Source of the DNA: RECM01 sp047921215
Lineage (GTDB): Bacteria; Bacteroidota; Rhodothermia; Balneolales; Cyclonatronaceae
Assembly: GCA_047921215.1 (NCBI GenBank)
Contig: JBLRWO010000006.1
Location: 1-64,000 of the forward strand
Direction: 5' to 3'
DNA length: 64,000 bases
Within the stretch, counting starts at the first letter, position 1. Every line of letters begins with the position of its first letter. Below are positions 27,501 to 36,220 of this stretch, piece by piece. The position numbers and the translations under genes are program-made. The notes under the pieces are model-generated. The model did not search any database and was not told the origin of the DNA. It was given only the letters and a program-made list of their open reading frames with translations.

Positions 27501-28154
27501 GGTTCCGCGAAGTACGGGTTTGTCGGGGGTGAGTGCCCGCTGCCGGTGACTGATGATCCATTCGTCGTCGATCATTTTCTTCATATCGTCGGTCGAAATC
27601 TGCTGAATCTTCTGAACCTCGTGCGAGGTCCGGAACCCGTCAAAGAAATGGATGAACGGGATGCGCGACTGCAGGGTGGCCGAGTGTGCAATCATGGCCA
27701 TATCCATGGCCTCCTGCACGCTGTTGGAACCCAGCAATGCCATGCCGGTCATTCTCATGGCCATCACATCGCTGTGATCGCCGAAGATGGACAGGGCGTG
27801 CGTGGCTATGGTACGTGCCGCAACGTGAACAACAGCAGGTGTAAGTTCGCCCGCAATTTTGTAAAGATTGGGCATCATAAGCAGTAATCCCTGCGATGCC
27901 GTAAATGTGGTAGTGAGGGCACCGGTCTGCAGTGCTCCGTGCATGGTACCGGCAGCGCCGCCTTCGCTCTGAAGTTCGATTACCTCCGGAACCACACCCC
28001 AGATATTTTTTCTGCCGGCCATGGTCCACTCATCAGACCACTCGCCCATAGGTGATGCCGGGGTGATAGGATAAATGGCAATGACCTCGCTTACGTGGTG
28101 GGCTACGTATGCGGCCGCTTCATTGGCATCTATGGTTACTTGCTTTTTCGACAT
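24555..28154 (-). CDS. nifJ: Pyruvate:ferredoxin (flavodoxin) oxidoreductase, single-chain
   Basis: This enzyme decarboxylates pyruvate to acetyl-CoA and reduces ferredoxin. The 1199-residue chain has all fused domains in order: domain I IYPITPASPMGEWSDEW, domain II with GSGAETAHETVDKMNQNGEKVGLIK, the gamma domain FFGLGADGTVSANKNSIKII, the ferredoxin domain CIQCGKCMMVCP and CTGCELCVEVCP, and the TPP domain GACAGCGETPYIK, NATGCSSIYGG and GGDGWAYDIGYGG. The ATG at 28154 (MSKKQVTIDANEAAAY) has GGAGGA six bases upstream and is preferred to the ORF start ten codons earlier. The Rrf2 gene just upstream is a likely regulator. Confidence 0.96.
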   Translation of the reverse strand: MSKKQVTIDANEAAAYVAHHVSEVIAIYPITPASPMGEWSDEWTMAGRKNIWGVVPEVIELQSEGGAAGTMHGALQTGALTTTFTASQGLLLMMPNLYKIAGELTPAVVHVAARTIATHALSIFGDHSDVMAMRMTGMALLGSNSVQEAMDMAMIAHSATLQSRIPFIHFFDGFRTSHEVQKIQQISTDDMKKMIDDEWIISHRQRALTPDKPVLRGTAQNPDVFFQARETGNKFYEACPEIVQKTMDRFAKITGRSYSLFEYHGPADAERILILMGSGAETAHETVDKMNQNGEKVGLIKIRLFRPFSMRHLIEAIPDSVKSIAVLDRTKEPGSAGEPLYSDIIAALQENRNEQWKSFKHDFRVINGRYGLSSKEFTPPMIQRIFDELKQEKPKNHFTIGINDDVTHKSLDYSNNGWETDKDVFEGLFFGLGADGTVSANKNSIKIIGDNTEFNAQGYFVYDSKKSGATTVSHLRFGPKPIRSAYLIDKARFIACHQFQFLTKFDMLRHARQGATFLLNAPYSRDEVWNHIPREVQQQIIDKKLRFYSIDAYKVARENGMGTRINTVMQTCFFAISEILPKDKAIQLIKDAIKKAYGSKGEKILQSNYAAVDNSIENLFEIKVPAEVTSTLKMKPPVPEDAPEYLQNVIAEIIAGNGDNLPVSAFEADGTFPTGTTKWEKRNIALDIPVLEPDICIQCGKCMMVCPHAVIRMKAYDGSLLEAAPETFKFMDAKGREWPDNTRVSIQVSPEDCTGCELCVEVCPAKDRKQVGRKALNMAPIDPLLEQEKENWDFFLTIPEYDRTQLKYDSVKGSQFLQPLFEFSGACAGCGETPYIKVITQLFGDRMIIANATGCSSIYGGNLPATPYTTNEHGLGPAWSNSLFEDNAEFGLGFRLTIDKQQEQARELLKMMNGKIGNGLVQEILDADQSTEPGIFEQRERVHKLKEILEKSDDSNARMLHSISDYLVRKSVWIFGGDGWAYDIGYGGLDHVLASGRDVNILVMDTEVYSNTGGQCSKATPLGAVAKFAAAGKRTGKKDLGLMSISGGHAYVARVAMGASDTQTMKAILEAERYPGPSIIIAYSHCIAHGYDMKYGLQQQQKAVDSGYWPLFRFDPRKSEAGENPFQLDSKAPKISFKEYAYNEMRYLMLAKSNPTVARELMISAQKAVDDQWRIYEHMTSVYEPDKKQGQTENGEEKQ

Positions 28155-28160
28155 TATGTA

Positions 28161-28166
28161 TCCTCC
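28161..28166 (-). promoter_or_regulatory. Strong Shine-Dalgarno deciding the nifJ start
   Basis: GGAGGA lies six bases before the ATG at 28154. It is one of the strongest ribosome-binding sites in the window and fixes the start. Confidence 0.8.
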
Positions 28167-28225
28167 GGATGTTATTTGTTGCAAATCGATTAAATAAAAT
28201 TACAATATCTGGGTTATAAATAAAC

Positions 28226-28681
28226 TTATGATGTTGAATCCTTAGGCCTGGTAAGACCGAGAATTTCATCGCCCGCTGCCACGTCGCCGGCTAGGCACGC
28301 GAGTGTTTTTTCCTTAAAAAGATGCCGAAGACATTCCCTGAATTTCTTGTATTCAGTGTGTATCGGACACTGGTCATTGTCGTCGCAATCCTTGTAAACG
28401 ATGCCGCACTTATTGAAAATATCAAGGCCGTCGATGGCAGCGACTACTTCAATAAGGGAAATCTCGCCGGACGGACGGCTCAGCCGGAACCCTCCGTTCG
28501 GGCCCTTCATGGATATCAGCAATTTGTTCCGGACCAGCAGCTGCAGAATCTTGCTCAGGAAATGTTTGGGTATTTGCTGTTCAGCAGCAATTTCGCTCAG
28601 TTCTACATTTTTGTCCTCCGAAGAGTGCAGTGCTATGTAGAACATTGCCTGTAATCCGTAATGGCAAGATGCTGAAAACAT
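28226..28681 (-). CDS. Rrf2-family transcriptional regulator (copy A)
   Basis: This 151-residue winged-helix regulator of the Rrf2/IscR family has ALHSSEDKNVELSEIAAEQQ, IPKHFLSKILQLLVR (recognition helix) and GPNGGFRLSRP for the wing. Three cysteines at 92, 99 and 105 sit where IscR carries its iron-sulfur ligands (92, 98, 104), so a redox- or Fe-S-responsive switch is likely. The stop is 71 bp before the pyruvate:ferredoxin oxidoreductase start. It is a tandem paralogue of the next gene, with near-identical N-terminal halves. Confidence 0.9.
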   Translation of the reverse strand: MFSASCHYGLQAMFYIALHSSEDKNVELSEIAAEQQIPKHFLSKILQLLVRNKLLISMKGPNGGFRLSRPSGEISLIEVVAAIDGLDIFNKCGIVYKDCDDNDQCPIHTEYKKFRECLRHLFKEKTLACLAGDVAAGDEILGLTRPKDSTS

Positions 28682-28945
28682 AGATTCCTGTTTAGTGCAG
28701 AATTCGTAGTGTTACGGCTCTGAATCCGAAAAAGGCCGAACAACAAATCAGCATCCGCCGGATATCACCGGTCTGCAGTTCTGAAGCGGTATATGATGAT
28801 CTCATTACTCCGGACATCCTATTTCAGATATTTAGATAATAAACTCTATATTAAGGTAACTAAAAACAAACGTCTCTACAAACGGCTTTATCAAATATTC
28901 ATACAGCAGGCAGTTACATCATAAAATGATCGTTCCCGGAATTGG

Positions 28946-29395
28946 TCACTGTCTTTCCGGTTTCCGCAGATTGACGATACTGTCGCCGTTTTCAATGTCC
29001 CTTGTAAGCTCCTGTAGTGTCTTTGCCTCGAACAGATCTTTCACCCGCTCACGCACCAGCTTGTAATCATGATGGATCGGACATGGATTGCTGTCTGAAC
29101 ATTTCTTGAACCCGATACCGCACTGGGTGAACACATCCAGGCCATCGATCGCTGCAATGATCTCGATCAGGGTTATCTTGTCGGAAGGACGCCGTAACCG
29201 GAATCCGCCGGTAGGACCTTTCATCGATACAAGGAGTTTATTCCTGACCAGCAGCTGCAATATCTTACTCAGAAAATGCTTGGGGATGTCCTGCTCGGCA
29301 GCAATCTGGTTTAAATCCACATTCTTGTCGGCCGATGAATGCAGGGCAATGTACAGCATGGCCTGAAGCCCGTAATGGCAGGAGGTTGAAAACAT
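28946..29395 (-). CDS. Rrf2-family transcriptional regulator (copy B)
   Basis: A 149-residue paralogue of copy A with the same winged helix (IPKHFLSKILQLLVRNKLL, GPTGGFRLRRP) and the same cysteines at 92, 99 and 105. The two copies diverge mainly in the C-terminal 40 residues, which suggests different signals or partners with similar DNA targets. The 264-bp gap between the two genes means they are probably separate transcription units. It lies between the complex I operon and the ferredoxin-oxidoreductase genes. Confidence 0.9.
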   Translation of the reverse strand: MFSTSCHYGLQAMLYIALHSSADKNVDLNQIAAEQDIPKHFLSKILQLLVRNKLLVSMKGPTGGFRLRRPSDKITLIEIIAAIDGLDVFTQCGIGFKKCSDSNPCPIHHDYKLVRERVKDLFEAKTLQELTRDIENGDSIVNLRKPERQ

Positions 29396-29487
29396 ATTGT
29401 TAGGATGGAATTGGAATTACCGGGGTGGAATATATAAAAAAACCCGGACGCAAATCAGCCGTATAAAAACCGTATTTCCGTATTTCA

Positions 29488-29913
29488 TCAGGGGTCAGTT
29501 GTCAGAATATCGCGGCCTCTCTTCAATACCAGCTCTCTCACCATGGCCGCATAATCCGTGCACTCCTGCACCATGCATGTATCGTCGCAGAAGTAGAAGT
29601 CATCCCCCTGCTCCTGCCTCACATCCCGGTTGATACAGTTCATACTGGAGAAATCTATCGTATCCAGTTTTTCTTCACAATTCCGGCATGCATCAATGAG
29701 CTCAAGTAATGTATACGACTCGTCATCTATCTTTTGGCCGGTATCATTGCAGAGCAGGTACAGGCACTGCATGAACCGGTAGAGGGCACTTCTCGCATTT
29801 ACACACACCGAGTAGGTTATAACGTCGTGTGAAGGCTGATACAAATCCCTTTGAGCATTACTCAACTCGGTATCTGCCTGCCGGAACAGTTGTTTCAGTT
29901 GTTCATTTTTCAT
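29488..29913 (-). CDS. Cys-rich hypothetical protein, HEPN-like helical N-terminus
   Basis: This 141-residue soluble protein has a helical N-terminal half (YSVCVNARSALYRFMQCLYLL), reminiscent of HEPN-type helices, and a C-terminal half rich in cysteine: CRNC, SMNC, and CDDTC-x4-C. The cysteines could bind a metal or iron-sulfur cluster. I do not recognise the family and the HEPN likeness is weak. It sits between nuoN and the Rrf2 pair on the same strand, 93 bp after nuoN, so a link to complex I assembly or redox regulation is possible but unproven. Confidence 0.65.
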   Translation of the reverse strand: MKNEQLKQLFRQADTELSNAQRDLYQPSHDVITYSVCVNARSALYRFMQCLYLLCNDTGQKIDDESYTLLELIDACRNCEEKLDTIDFSSMNCINRDVRQEQGDDFYFCDDTCMVQECTDYAAMVRELVLKRGRDILTTDP

Positions 29914-29955
29914 AATCCCAGGATTTAAGACTGTTCATTGAGTTACGATCGAAAA

Positions 29956-29969
29956 CCGTTTTTAAACGG
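29956..29969 (-). terminator. Weak hairpin after nuoN
   Basis: CCGTTT and AAACGG form a small inverted repeat, followed on the minus strand by TTTTC. Its position in the gap after nuoN fits the end of the complex I operon, but the loop is tight and the stem short. Confidence 0.3.
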
Positions 29970-30006
29970 GCAATGCGGGGCAACCTCCTTATGGTTTCAG
30001 ATTAAC

Positions 30007-31497
30007 TTAAAGGCCGAATATTGCAAGTGATGTTCGTGCAAATTCTATGACCGGGGTGAAATAAATACCGAAAAGAAGCACGGGAATAAGCAGTAACAGC
30101 AGAATGACTTTTGAACCGGCATCGAATACAAGGGGCTCGCTTACGCCATCCGATTTGAAGAAGAACATGTTTCTGACCACACGTATGTAGTAGAACAGAG
30201 AGATTACGGTCATGACACCTGCGATCAGTACAAGCCAGATCCAACCGGCACTAACGGCCGCACCAAAGATGTAAAGTTTGGCGATAAAGCCCGCAGTTGG
30301 CGGCAGACCGGTAAGTGAAATCAGAAATACGGTCATGGCAATGCTTTCTAGGGGCGCCCGGAACCCGAGCCCCTTGTAGTGTTCGATCGATTCCGTTTTC
30401 ACCTTGTTCGAGAACAGCATGGCCACATAGAAGGCTCCAAGGTTCATGAACAGGTACATGAACACGTAGATCATGATGGCGGATATGCCTTCATCGGTAA
30501 GGACCACGAAGCCCATCATGATGTAGCCGGCATGGGCGATACTCGAGTAGGCCAGCATCCGCTTTATATTGTCCTGCCTTAACGCGGTAAGGTTCCCGGC
30601 AATCATGGCCAGGGCCGCCATTACGGCCAGTATAACCGGCCAGTTGAGCCCTGCAAAGACGGGCCAGTCGCCAATCACCTGTATGCTCACGGTATCGGTA
30701 AAGGAAACCTTGAACAGGCGGATCATCATGGCGATGGCTGCAATTTTGGATGCAACCGCCAGAAACGCAGTGATGGTTATGGGGGCGCCCTCGTAAACAT
30801 CAGGTGCCCAGAAGTGGAAGGGTACAATGGCAATTTTGAACCCGATGCCGACAATGATCATCAAAATGGCGATGTAGAGTATGACCGGCTGGTCGATGCC
30901 GGCGGCAAGCGAGGCGTTTATCCCGTAAATATCCGTTGCCGAGGTAATGCCGATGAGCAGGGAGATACCGTACAGCATGATACCGGACGATACTGCCCCG
31001 TACATGACGTACTTAACGGATGCTTCTGCCGATTTTAGTACCTTCTTCGTGAAACCGGCCAGCACGTAGGAGCTGATACTGGTCAGCTCAAATGCGATAA
31101 ACATAATGAGCAGGTTCGCCGATCCGACCATGAGCAGCATGCCCAGAATCATCCCGGAAATAAGCATGTAGTACTCGCCCAGGCGTGATTTATACGGATC
31201 CAGCTCACGGCTTTTGAGCGAGAAGAGAACGATAAATGCACTGGCAATTATCAGAATCACCTTGAAAAAGACTGCAAACGGATCAACGGCCACCATGTCG
31301 TGGAACACAGAGGTGTTGATTCCGGTCTGACGGATAATGAAAAATCCGGTTACGGCCAGCCCGGCCAGAAATATCCAGCTGATGGTGTGATCGTCCCTTT
31401 TCAGCAAAAGATCCGCGATAATAACCGCACACAGGGTCACAACGATGGCAATCTCCGGATAAAAATGGCCTATGCTATTCAGAATATTGTCAACCAT
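30007..31497 (-). CDS. nuoN: NADH-quinone oxidoreductase subunit N
   Basis: This is one of the three antiporter-like proton-pumping subunits of the complex I membrane arm. The 496-residue polytopic protein shows the family segments FIAFELTSISSYVLAGF, FHFWAPDVYEGAPITITAFLA, LRQDNIKRMLAYSSIAHAGYIMMG and LTGLPPTAGFIAKLYIFGA. The conserved Glu in FELTSIS and the Lys in the pumping helices are present. It is the last gene of the nuo operon, 76 bp after nuoM. Confidence 0.96.
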   Translation of the reverse strand: MVDNILNSIGHFYPEIAIVVTLCAVIIADLLLKRDDHTISWIFLAGLAVTGFFIIRQTGINTSVFHDMVAVDPFAVFFKVILIIASAFIVLFSLKSRELDPYKSRLGEYYMLISGMILGMLLMVGSANLLIMFIAFELTSISSYVLAGFTKKVLKSAEASVKYVMYGAVSSGIMLYGISLLIGITSATDIYGINASLAAGIDQPVILYIAILMIIVGIGFKIAIVPFHFWAPDVYEGAPITITAFLAVASKIAAIAMMIRLFKVSFTDTVSIQVIGDWPVFAGLNWPVILAVMAALAMIAGNLTALRQDNIKRMLAYSSIAHAGYIMMGFVVLTDEGISAIMIYVFMYLFMNLGAFYVAMLFSNKVKTESIEHYKGLGFRAPLESIAMTVFLISLTGLPPTAGFIAKLYIFGAAVSAGWIWLVLIAGVMTVISLFYYIRVVRNMFFFKSDGVSEPLVFDAGSKVILLLLLIPVLLFGIYFTPVIEFARTSLAIFGL

Positions 31498-31573
31498 AAT
31501 CAGTAAGTGAGTATGTGATTATCCCGCCAGGCGGCCGGGATCAATGGGTATTTTAGTTTGTATGCCATTTTTA

Positions 31574-33160
31574 TTAAAACCCGCTGTTGCCGATCAGCTC
31601 TACCAGGTTACTCAGTGATGTGTTCATGAGTTCAATGGCAGGTGCCGGATAAACTCCAAGCAGGATGATGAGAATAAGTAACGGTACAAAGGCGACCATT
31701 TCCCTCGCCGTGAGATCAGGCAGGTTCAGGTACTGCTCGGGTGCCTTGCCCAGAAATACCCGCTGAATGGTCCACAGAATGTAGGCCGCGGTTATGATGA
31801 TCCCGGTAACCGATACGATGGTGATCCACCGGTAGGCTTCAAATGCACCCAGGAAGGAGAACAGCTCGCTCACAAAGCCGTTCAGGCCGGGAAGCCCGAG
31901 CGCAGCGAACATCCCCACTATGGCCACTCCCGTGTAGCGGGGCATTACGTTGGCAATACCACCGAAATCATTTAGACCGCGCTTTTTGGTCCGGTCGTAG
32001 ATTACCCCGACCACGAGGAAAAGTACGGCTGTAATAATACCGTGGTTGAACATCTGGAGTACCCCGCCGACCATACCCTGGGTATTCAGGGCGGCTATAC
32101 CCAGTACCACAATACCCATGTGGCTTACCGATGAGTACGCGATCAGTTTCTTGAAGTCGTCCTGGGCCATGGCGCAGAAGGCACCATAAATGATGCTGAT
32201 CATGCCCAGCGTTGCCATCAGGTACACGAAATAGATGGTTCCGTCGGGGAAGATGGGGAAGCTGATGCGCAGCAAACCGTAGGTTCCGAGTTTCAGCAAA
32301 ACGCCGGCCAGGATCACACTTATGGGCGTGGGTGCCTCAACGTGCGCATCGGGCAACCATGTATGGAACGGGAAGAGCGGAATTTTGATGGCAAAATTGA
32401 TGAACAGTGCAATCCAGGCTGCATAACGCCAGGTGGTGTCAACACCCGCAAGTATGGATCCCTCCACATAGTTGGCGGGATTCATCATGTGCAGAAGGTT
32501 GAACGTGTGGATCGTTTCGCCGGTCGCGGCATTGGTGTAGGCTACACTGAAATAGAGGGCCAGCATTACCAGCAGCATCAGGATGCTGCCCACAAAGGTG
32601 TAGAGAAAGAACTTGATGGCGGCATACTCGCGTCTCGGGCCGCCCCAGATGCCGATCAGGAAGTACATCGGCAGCAGCATCACTTCCCAGAAAATGAAGA
32701 ACAGGAAGAAATCGAGCGATACGAAAACACCCATCATGCCGGTAACCAGCAGCAGATAGAGGGCAAAGTACCCTTTTACCATTTTTTCGATGTTCCAGGA
32801 GGAGATGACCCCGACGAAGGAGATCAGTGCCGTCAGGATTACCATCAGCACGCTCAGGCCATCGATGCCCAGAAAATAGGTGATCTCGATCCTGCCCACC
32901 CAGGGTACGGCGTCAACGGTGATCCATTTCAACTGCTCAACAAACTGGAAACTGGACGCATCGTTGATCCCCAGCATGGTGCGGTCAAAATTTTTGAAGA
33001 TGATCCCGGCCAGCAGTACCTGGATTCCGGTTACGGCAACGGCAACCGAACGAATGGCATTTCGTTTTTCATCCGGGAGCAGAAGTACAATAATAACACC
33101 CACTATCGGAATAAAAACGATCCACGTGAGAATGCCGATGCCAAACAATTGAAGTTCCAT
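31574..33160 (-). CDS. nuoM: NADH-quinone oxidoreductase subunit M
   Basis: A membrane-arm antiporter-like subunit, 528 residues. Family segments include FFLFFIFWEVMLLPMYFLIGIWG, PLFPFHTWLPDAHVEAPTPIS, AQDDFKKLIAYSSVSHMGIV and ALGLPGLNGFVSELFSFLGA. Conserved Glu (WEVML) and Lys residues in the channel helices are intact. It lies between nuoL and nuoN with gaps of about 80 bp on each side. Confidence 0.96.
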   Translation of the reverse strand: MELQLFGIGILTWIVFIPIVGVIIVLLLPDEKRNAIRSVAVAVTGIQVLLAGIIFKNFDRTMLGINDASSFQFVEQLKWITVDAVPWVGRIEITYFLGIDGLSVLMVILTALISFVGVISSWNIEKMVKGYFALYLLLVTGMMGVFVSLDFFLFFIFWEVMLLPMYFLIGIWGGPRREYAAIKFFLYTFVGSILMLLVMLALYFSVAYTNAATGETIHTFNLLHMMNPANYVEGSILAGVDTTWRYAAWIALFINFAIKIPLFPFHTWLPDAHVEAPTPISVILAGVLLKLGTYGLLRISFPIFPDGTIYFVYLMATLGMISIIYGAFCAMAQDDFKKLIAYSSVSHMGIVVLGIAALNTQGMVGGVLQMFNHGIITAVLFLVVGVIYDRTKKRGLNDFGGIANVMPRYTGVAIVGMFAALGLPGLNGFVSELFSFLGAFEAYRWITIVSVTGIIITAAYILWTIQRVFLGKAPEQYLNLPDLTAREMVAFVPLLILIILLGVYPAPAIELMNTSLSNLVELIGNSGF

Positions 33161-33244
33161 ATTATTTACGTTTCTTTATGGTTGTTTAAAATTCTTGTGC
33201 CGGATACAGGCAGATTACATGTTCAGATGAATTCATGAACGGCT

Positions 33245-35299
33245 TCATATAAAAATGAAAAACAGCAGGATGAAACTGACCACGATGTAGATAAAGTAGG
33301 TCTGCACTTTCCCGGTTTGAATCCTGGCGAGCAATGATCCGGCAGATCCCGCCGCCCGTGCTGAAAGGTTTACCAGCCCGTCAACAATGTGGGTATCGAA
33401 CCAGCGGCTGATCACCGATATGTGGGATGTGACCGTGGCCGCGCCGTTAACCAGGCCATCCACAATGTTTTCATCAAACCAGCGCAGTATTTTCGTGATA
33501 CCGATGGTGCCGTTTACAAAAACGCTGCCGTACATCTCATCGAAATACCATTTGTTCAGCGAGCCGCGGTACAGGAAACCCATGGAGGCGGCCATGCGGT
33601 CGGCGCTGATCTTGTTCCAGTGGTATACGGCCAGGGCAAACAGGATGCCCAGTGTGGCAACGGTGATCGACAATATCATCGCAAGGGTGTGTACACTGCT
33701 TACCGCATCGTGGAATACGGCATAGGATGCGGGCTGCAGCATCGCGGGAACCACGCTTGCCGGACGTTCAATGGCGGCAAAGAACCAGCCGGATGAAGCC
33801 CCGAAGGGGTTGAAACTGTAGAATACAAACAGGGAGAGGGCGCCGAGTACGATCAGTGGTATCGTCATTACCAGGGGCGATTCAACCACATCGCCCAGTG
33901 AGGTCGTGCCGGCGTGTTTGCCGTGGAAGGTGAGGATGAGCAGGCGGAACATGTAGAACGCCGTGAGCCCTGCCACCGCAAAACCGATCAGCGGCAGCAC
34001 CCAGTGACCGTTCAGCGTGCTGAATGCGAGCGTGCCTGCCAGGATTTCATCCTTGCTCAGGAACCCTGATGTGAGCGGAATGCCGGAAATGGCCAGTGTA
34101 AAGATGAGGAAGGTCCAGTAGGTTACCGGCATCCTCGACTTCAGTCCGCCCATGTTGCGGATGTCCTGCGCGTCGGTATGATGGTCGTTCTTCTTGTGCA
34201 GGGCATTGTGCATGGCATAAATCACACTGCCGGCCCCGAGAAACAGCCCCGCCTTGAACGAAGCGTGGGTAACCAGGTGCATGAAGCCGGCCGTATAGGC
34301 CCCCACGCCGAGACCCATGATCATATAGCCGAGCTGGCTGATGGTGGAATAGGCCAGTACCTTCTTGATATCGAACTGGGTGATGGCAATCGTGGCGGCA
34401 ATAAGTGCGGTGATGGCACCGATATAGGCGATGACGAGCAGGGCGTCGGCGGTGAGCAGCGGGAACACCCGTGCCACCAGGTACACACCGGCAGCGACCA
34501 TGGTGGCAGCGTGGATGAGGGCGCTGATTGGGGTGGGACCCTCCATGGCATCGGGAAGCCATACATGCAGCGGAAACTGGGCCGATTTACCGACAGCACC
34601 GCAGAAAATCAGTACACCGGCTGCCGTGAGCCAGGCATCGCTGCCGAACGGCAGGTTTCCGGAGGCAACTGTATCAAAAATGGCGTCGAACGCGAAGGTG
34701 GAAAAATTGATGAACAGGATCATGATTCCGACAAACATGCCGGCATCCCCGATCCGGTTTACGATAAAGGCTTTATTGCCCGCATTCGAGGCGGACTTCT
34801 TCTCATACCAGTGCCCGATGAGCAGATAAGAGCTTATGCCCACCAGTTCCCAGAAAATGTACATCATGAGCAGGTTGTCGGTAACAACGATGCCCAGCAT
34901 CGAGAAGGAGAACAGGCCCAGGTAGGAAAAATAGCGCGAGTAGCGTACATCCCCTTTCATATAGCCGATCGAGAAGAAATGGACGAGCATGCTGATCAGC
35001 GTAACCACCACCAGCATAACGGCGGCCAGGTTGTCGATCATAATGCCGAACTGAACCGTTAGCAGGCCGGCGCCTGATTCGCTGCCCAGAACAACCCAGT
35101 TCATGGTACCGGTGAGGGATTCGCCTGCGTACGTGGTCAGCTTGGTGATGAGCAGGTACAGGGAGAGCAGAAACGATATGGTAATCAGGCCTGTTGCAAA
35201 CCAGTCGCCGCTGCGGGGTAGTTTCTTTCCTGCAAAAATCAATACCAGAAATCCAAGCATCGGTGTTAGCAGGATGATTAAAGACAGTTGTATAAGCAT
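33245..35299 (-). CDS. nuoL: NADH-quinone oxidoreductase subunit L
   Basis: This is the largest antiporter-like subunit, which carries the lateral helix HL along the membrane arm. The 684-residue protein has MMYIFWELVGISSYLLIGHW, SAQFPLHVWLPDAMEGPTPISALIHAATMVAAG, FDIKKVLAYSTISQLGYM and LTSGFLSKDEI, and an extended C-terminal region with the long amphipathic helix. Length is slightly above E. coli NuoL. Gap to nuoK is 39 bp. Confidence 0.96.
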   Translation of the reverse strand: MLIQLSLIILLTPMLGFLVLIFAGKKLPRSGDWFATGLITISFLLSLYLLITKLTTYAGESLTGTMNWVVLGSESGAGLLTVQFGIMIDNLAAVMLVVVTLISMLVHFFSIGYMKGDVRYSRYFSYLGLFSFSMLGIVVTDNLLMMYIFWELVGISSYLLIGHWYEKKSASNAGNKAFIVNRIGDAGMFVGIMILFINFSTFAFDAIFDTVASGNLPFGSDAWLTAAGVLIFCGAVGKSAQFPLHVWLPDAMEGPTPISALIHAATMVAAGVYLVARVFPLLTADALLVIAYIGAITALIAATIAITQFDIKKVLAYSTISQLGYMIMGLGVGAYTAGFMHLVTHASFKAGLFLGAGSVIYAMHNALHKKNDHHTDAQDIRNMGGLKSRMPVTYWTFLIFTLAISGIPLTSGFLSKDEILAGTLAFSTLNGHWVLPLIGFAVAGLTAFYMFRLLILTFHGKHAGTTSLGDVVESPLVMTIPLIVLGALSLFVFYSFNPFGASSGWFFAAIERPASVVPAMLQPASYAVFHDAVSSVHTLAMILSITVATLGILFALAVYHWNKISADRMAASMGFLYRGSLNKWYFDEMYGSVFVNGTIGITKILRWFDENIVDGLVNGAATVTSHISVISRWFDTHIVDGLVNLSARAAGSAGSLLARIQTGKVQTYFIYIVVSFILLFFIFI

Positions 35300-35338
35300 C
35301 TGATTGTCGGTAATGTGGTTGGTCTCGGTTTACCTGAT

Positions 35339-35674
35339 CTACCCTTTCATCAGGTTTATATCGTTGAGATTGACGGTTTTGAACCGGTTGTAAATATTCA
35401 GTACGATCGCCAGCGCTATCGCTGCTTCTGCAGCTGCTAATATGATGACGAAGAGGGCGATCATCTGCCCGTCGAGAGCAAGTTCGGTATAGCGGCTGAA
35501 CGCGATAAAATTGAGGTTGGCCGAATTCAGAATCAGCTCTACGCCCATCAGTACCATAATTACATTCTTCCGGGAGATCACGGCAAGCAGTCCAAGCGAA
35601 AACAGGATGGCGCTCACCATCAGGTAATGGGTCAGGCCGGGTTCAGCAAGCCATTGTAAAAAAGTGGATTCCAT
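35339..35674 (-). CDS. nuoK: NADH-quinone oxidoreductase subunit K
   Basis: This 111-residue, three-helix subunit lies near the quinone end of the membrane arm. Conserved elements are VIMVLMGVELILNSANLNFIAF, with the functional Glu in the second helix, and FVIILAAAEAAIALAIVLNIY, with the Glu in the third. Length fits the family. It starts 11 bases after nuoJ. Confidence 0.96.
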   Translation of the reverse strand: MESTFLQWLAEPGLTHYLMVSAILFSLGLLAVISRKNVIMVLMGVELILNSANLNFIAFSRYTELALDGQMIALFVIILAAAEAAIALAIVLNIYNRFKTVNLNDINLMKG

Positions 35675-35685
35675 GGGCAGTAAAA

Positions 35686-36189
35686 TTATTGTTCAGTTCT
35701 GTTTCGGGTCGACATCAATAGGGCGCCAATTATGGCCACCAGCAGCAGCACACCGGTAATCTGAAACGGCAGCAGGTATTCGTTCATCAGCATCGTGCCC
35801 AGATCGAACATGGTATCATTGCGTTCAACCGGTACGATGGTGGTCCATTCGGTGACGTAAAACAGATACAGCAGCAGCACTGCCACTGCACCCGAAAGGA
35901 TTGTGGCGGGCAGCATGTTAACCGTCACCGTTTTCAGGTTTTCAGAAAAATCGAGCGTGGTGAGCATGATGCCGAAAAGGATCAGGATGAGGATACCGCC
36001 CACATATACCAGTATCTGGGTGGCGGCAATAAAATCGGCATAGAGAAGTACATACAGTGCGGCCACTCCGGTAAGGGAAAATATGAGAGCGAACGCCGCG
36101 TGTACGATGTTTTTGGAAAGGACCATATAGGCGGCAGATCCCACCGTCAGTATGGTAAAGGCGTAGAATAAAATTGCGGTTAATTCCAT
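35686..36189 (-). CDS. nuoJ: NADH-quinone oxidoreductase subunit J
   Basis: The start is the ATG at 36189 (MELTAILFYAFTILTVGSA), which gives 167 residues and the normal five-helix NuoJ. The open frame extends further upstream, but that part is a shadow of the Pro/Lys-rich end of nuoI in another frame. Conserved segments are NIVHAAFALIFSLTGVAALYVLL and AATQILVYVGGILILILFGIML. The gap to nuoI is 31 bp. Confidence 0.93.
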   Translation of the reverse strand: MELTAILFYAFTILTVGSAAYMVLSKNIVHAAFALIFSLTGVAALYVLLYADFIAATQILVYVGGILILILFGIMLTTLDFSENLKTVTVNMLPATILSGAVAVLLLYLFYVTEWTTIVPVERNDTMFDLGTMLMNEYLLPFQITGVLLLVAIIGALLMSTRNRTEQ

Positions 36190-36220
36190 CAGTCGGTTGG
36201 ATTCGTCATAGTTGGGTTGA

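Noticed and set aside
32342..33238. 298-residue Asp/Gln/His-rich plus-strand ORF
   Set aside because: Opposite nuoM; composition is the complement of a membrane protein frame.
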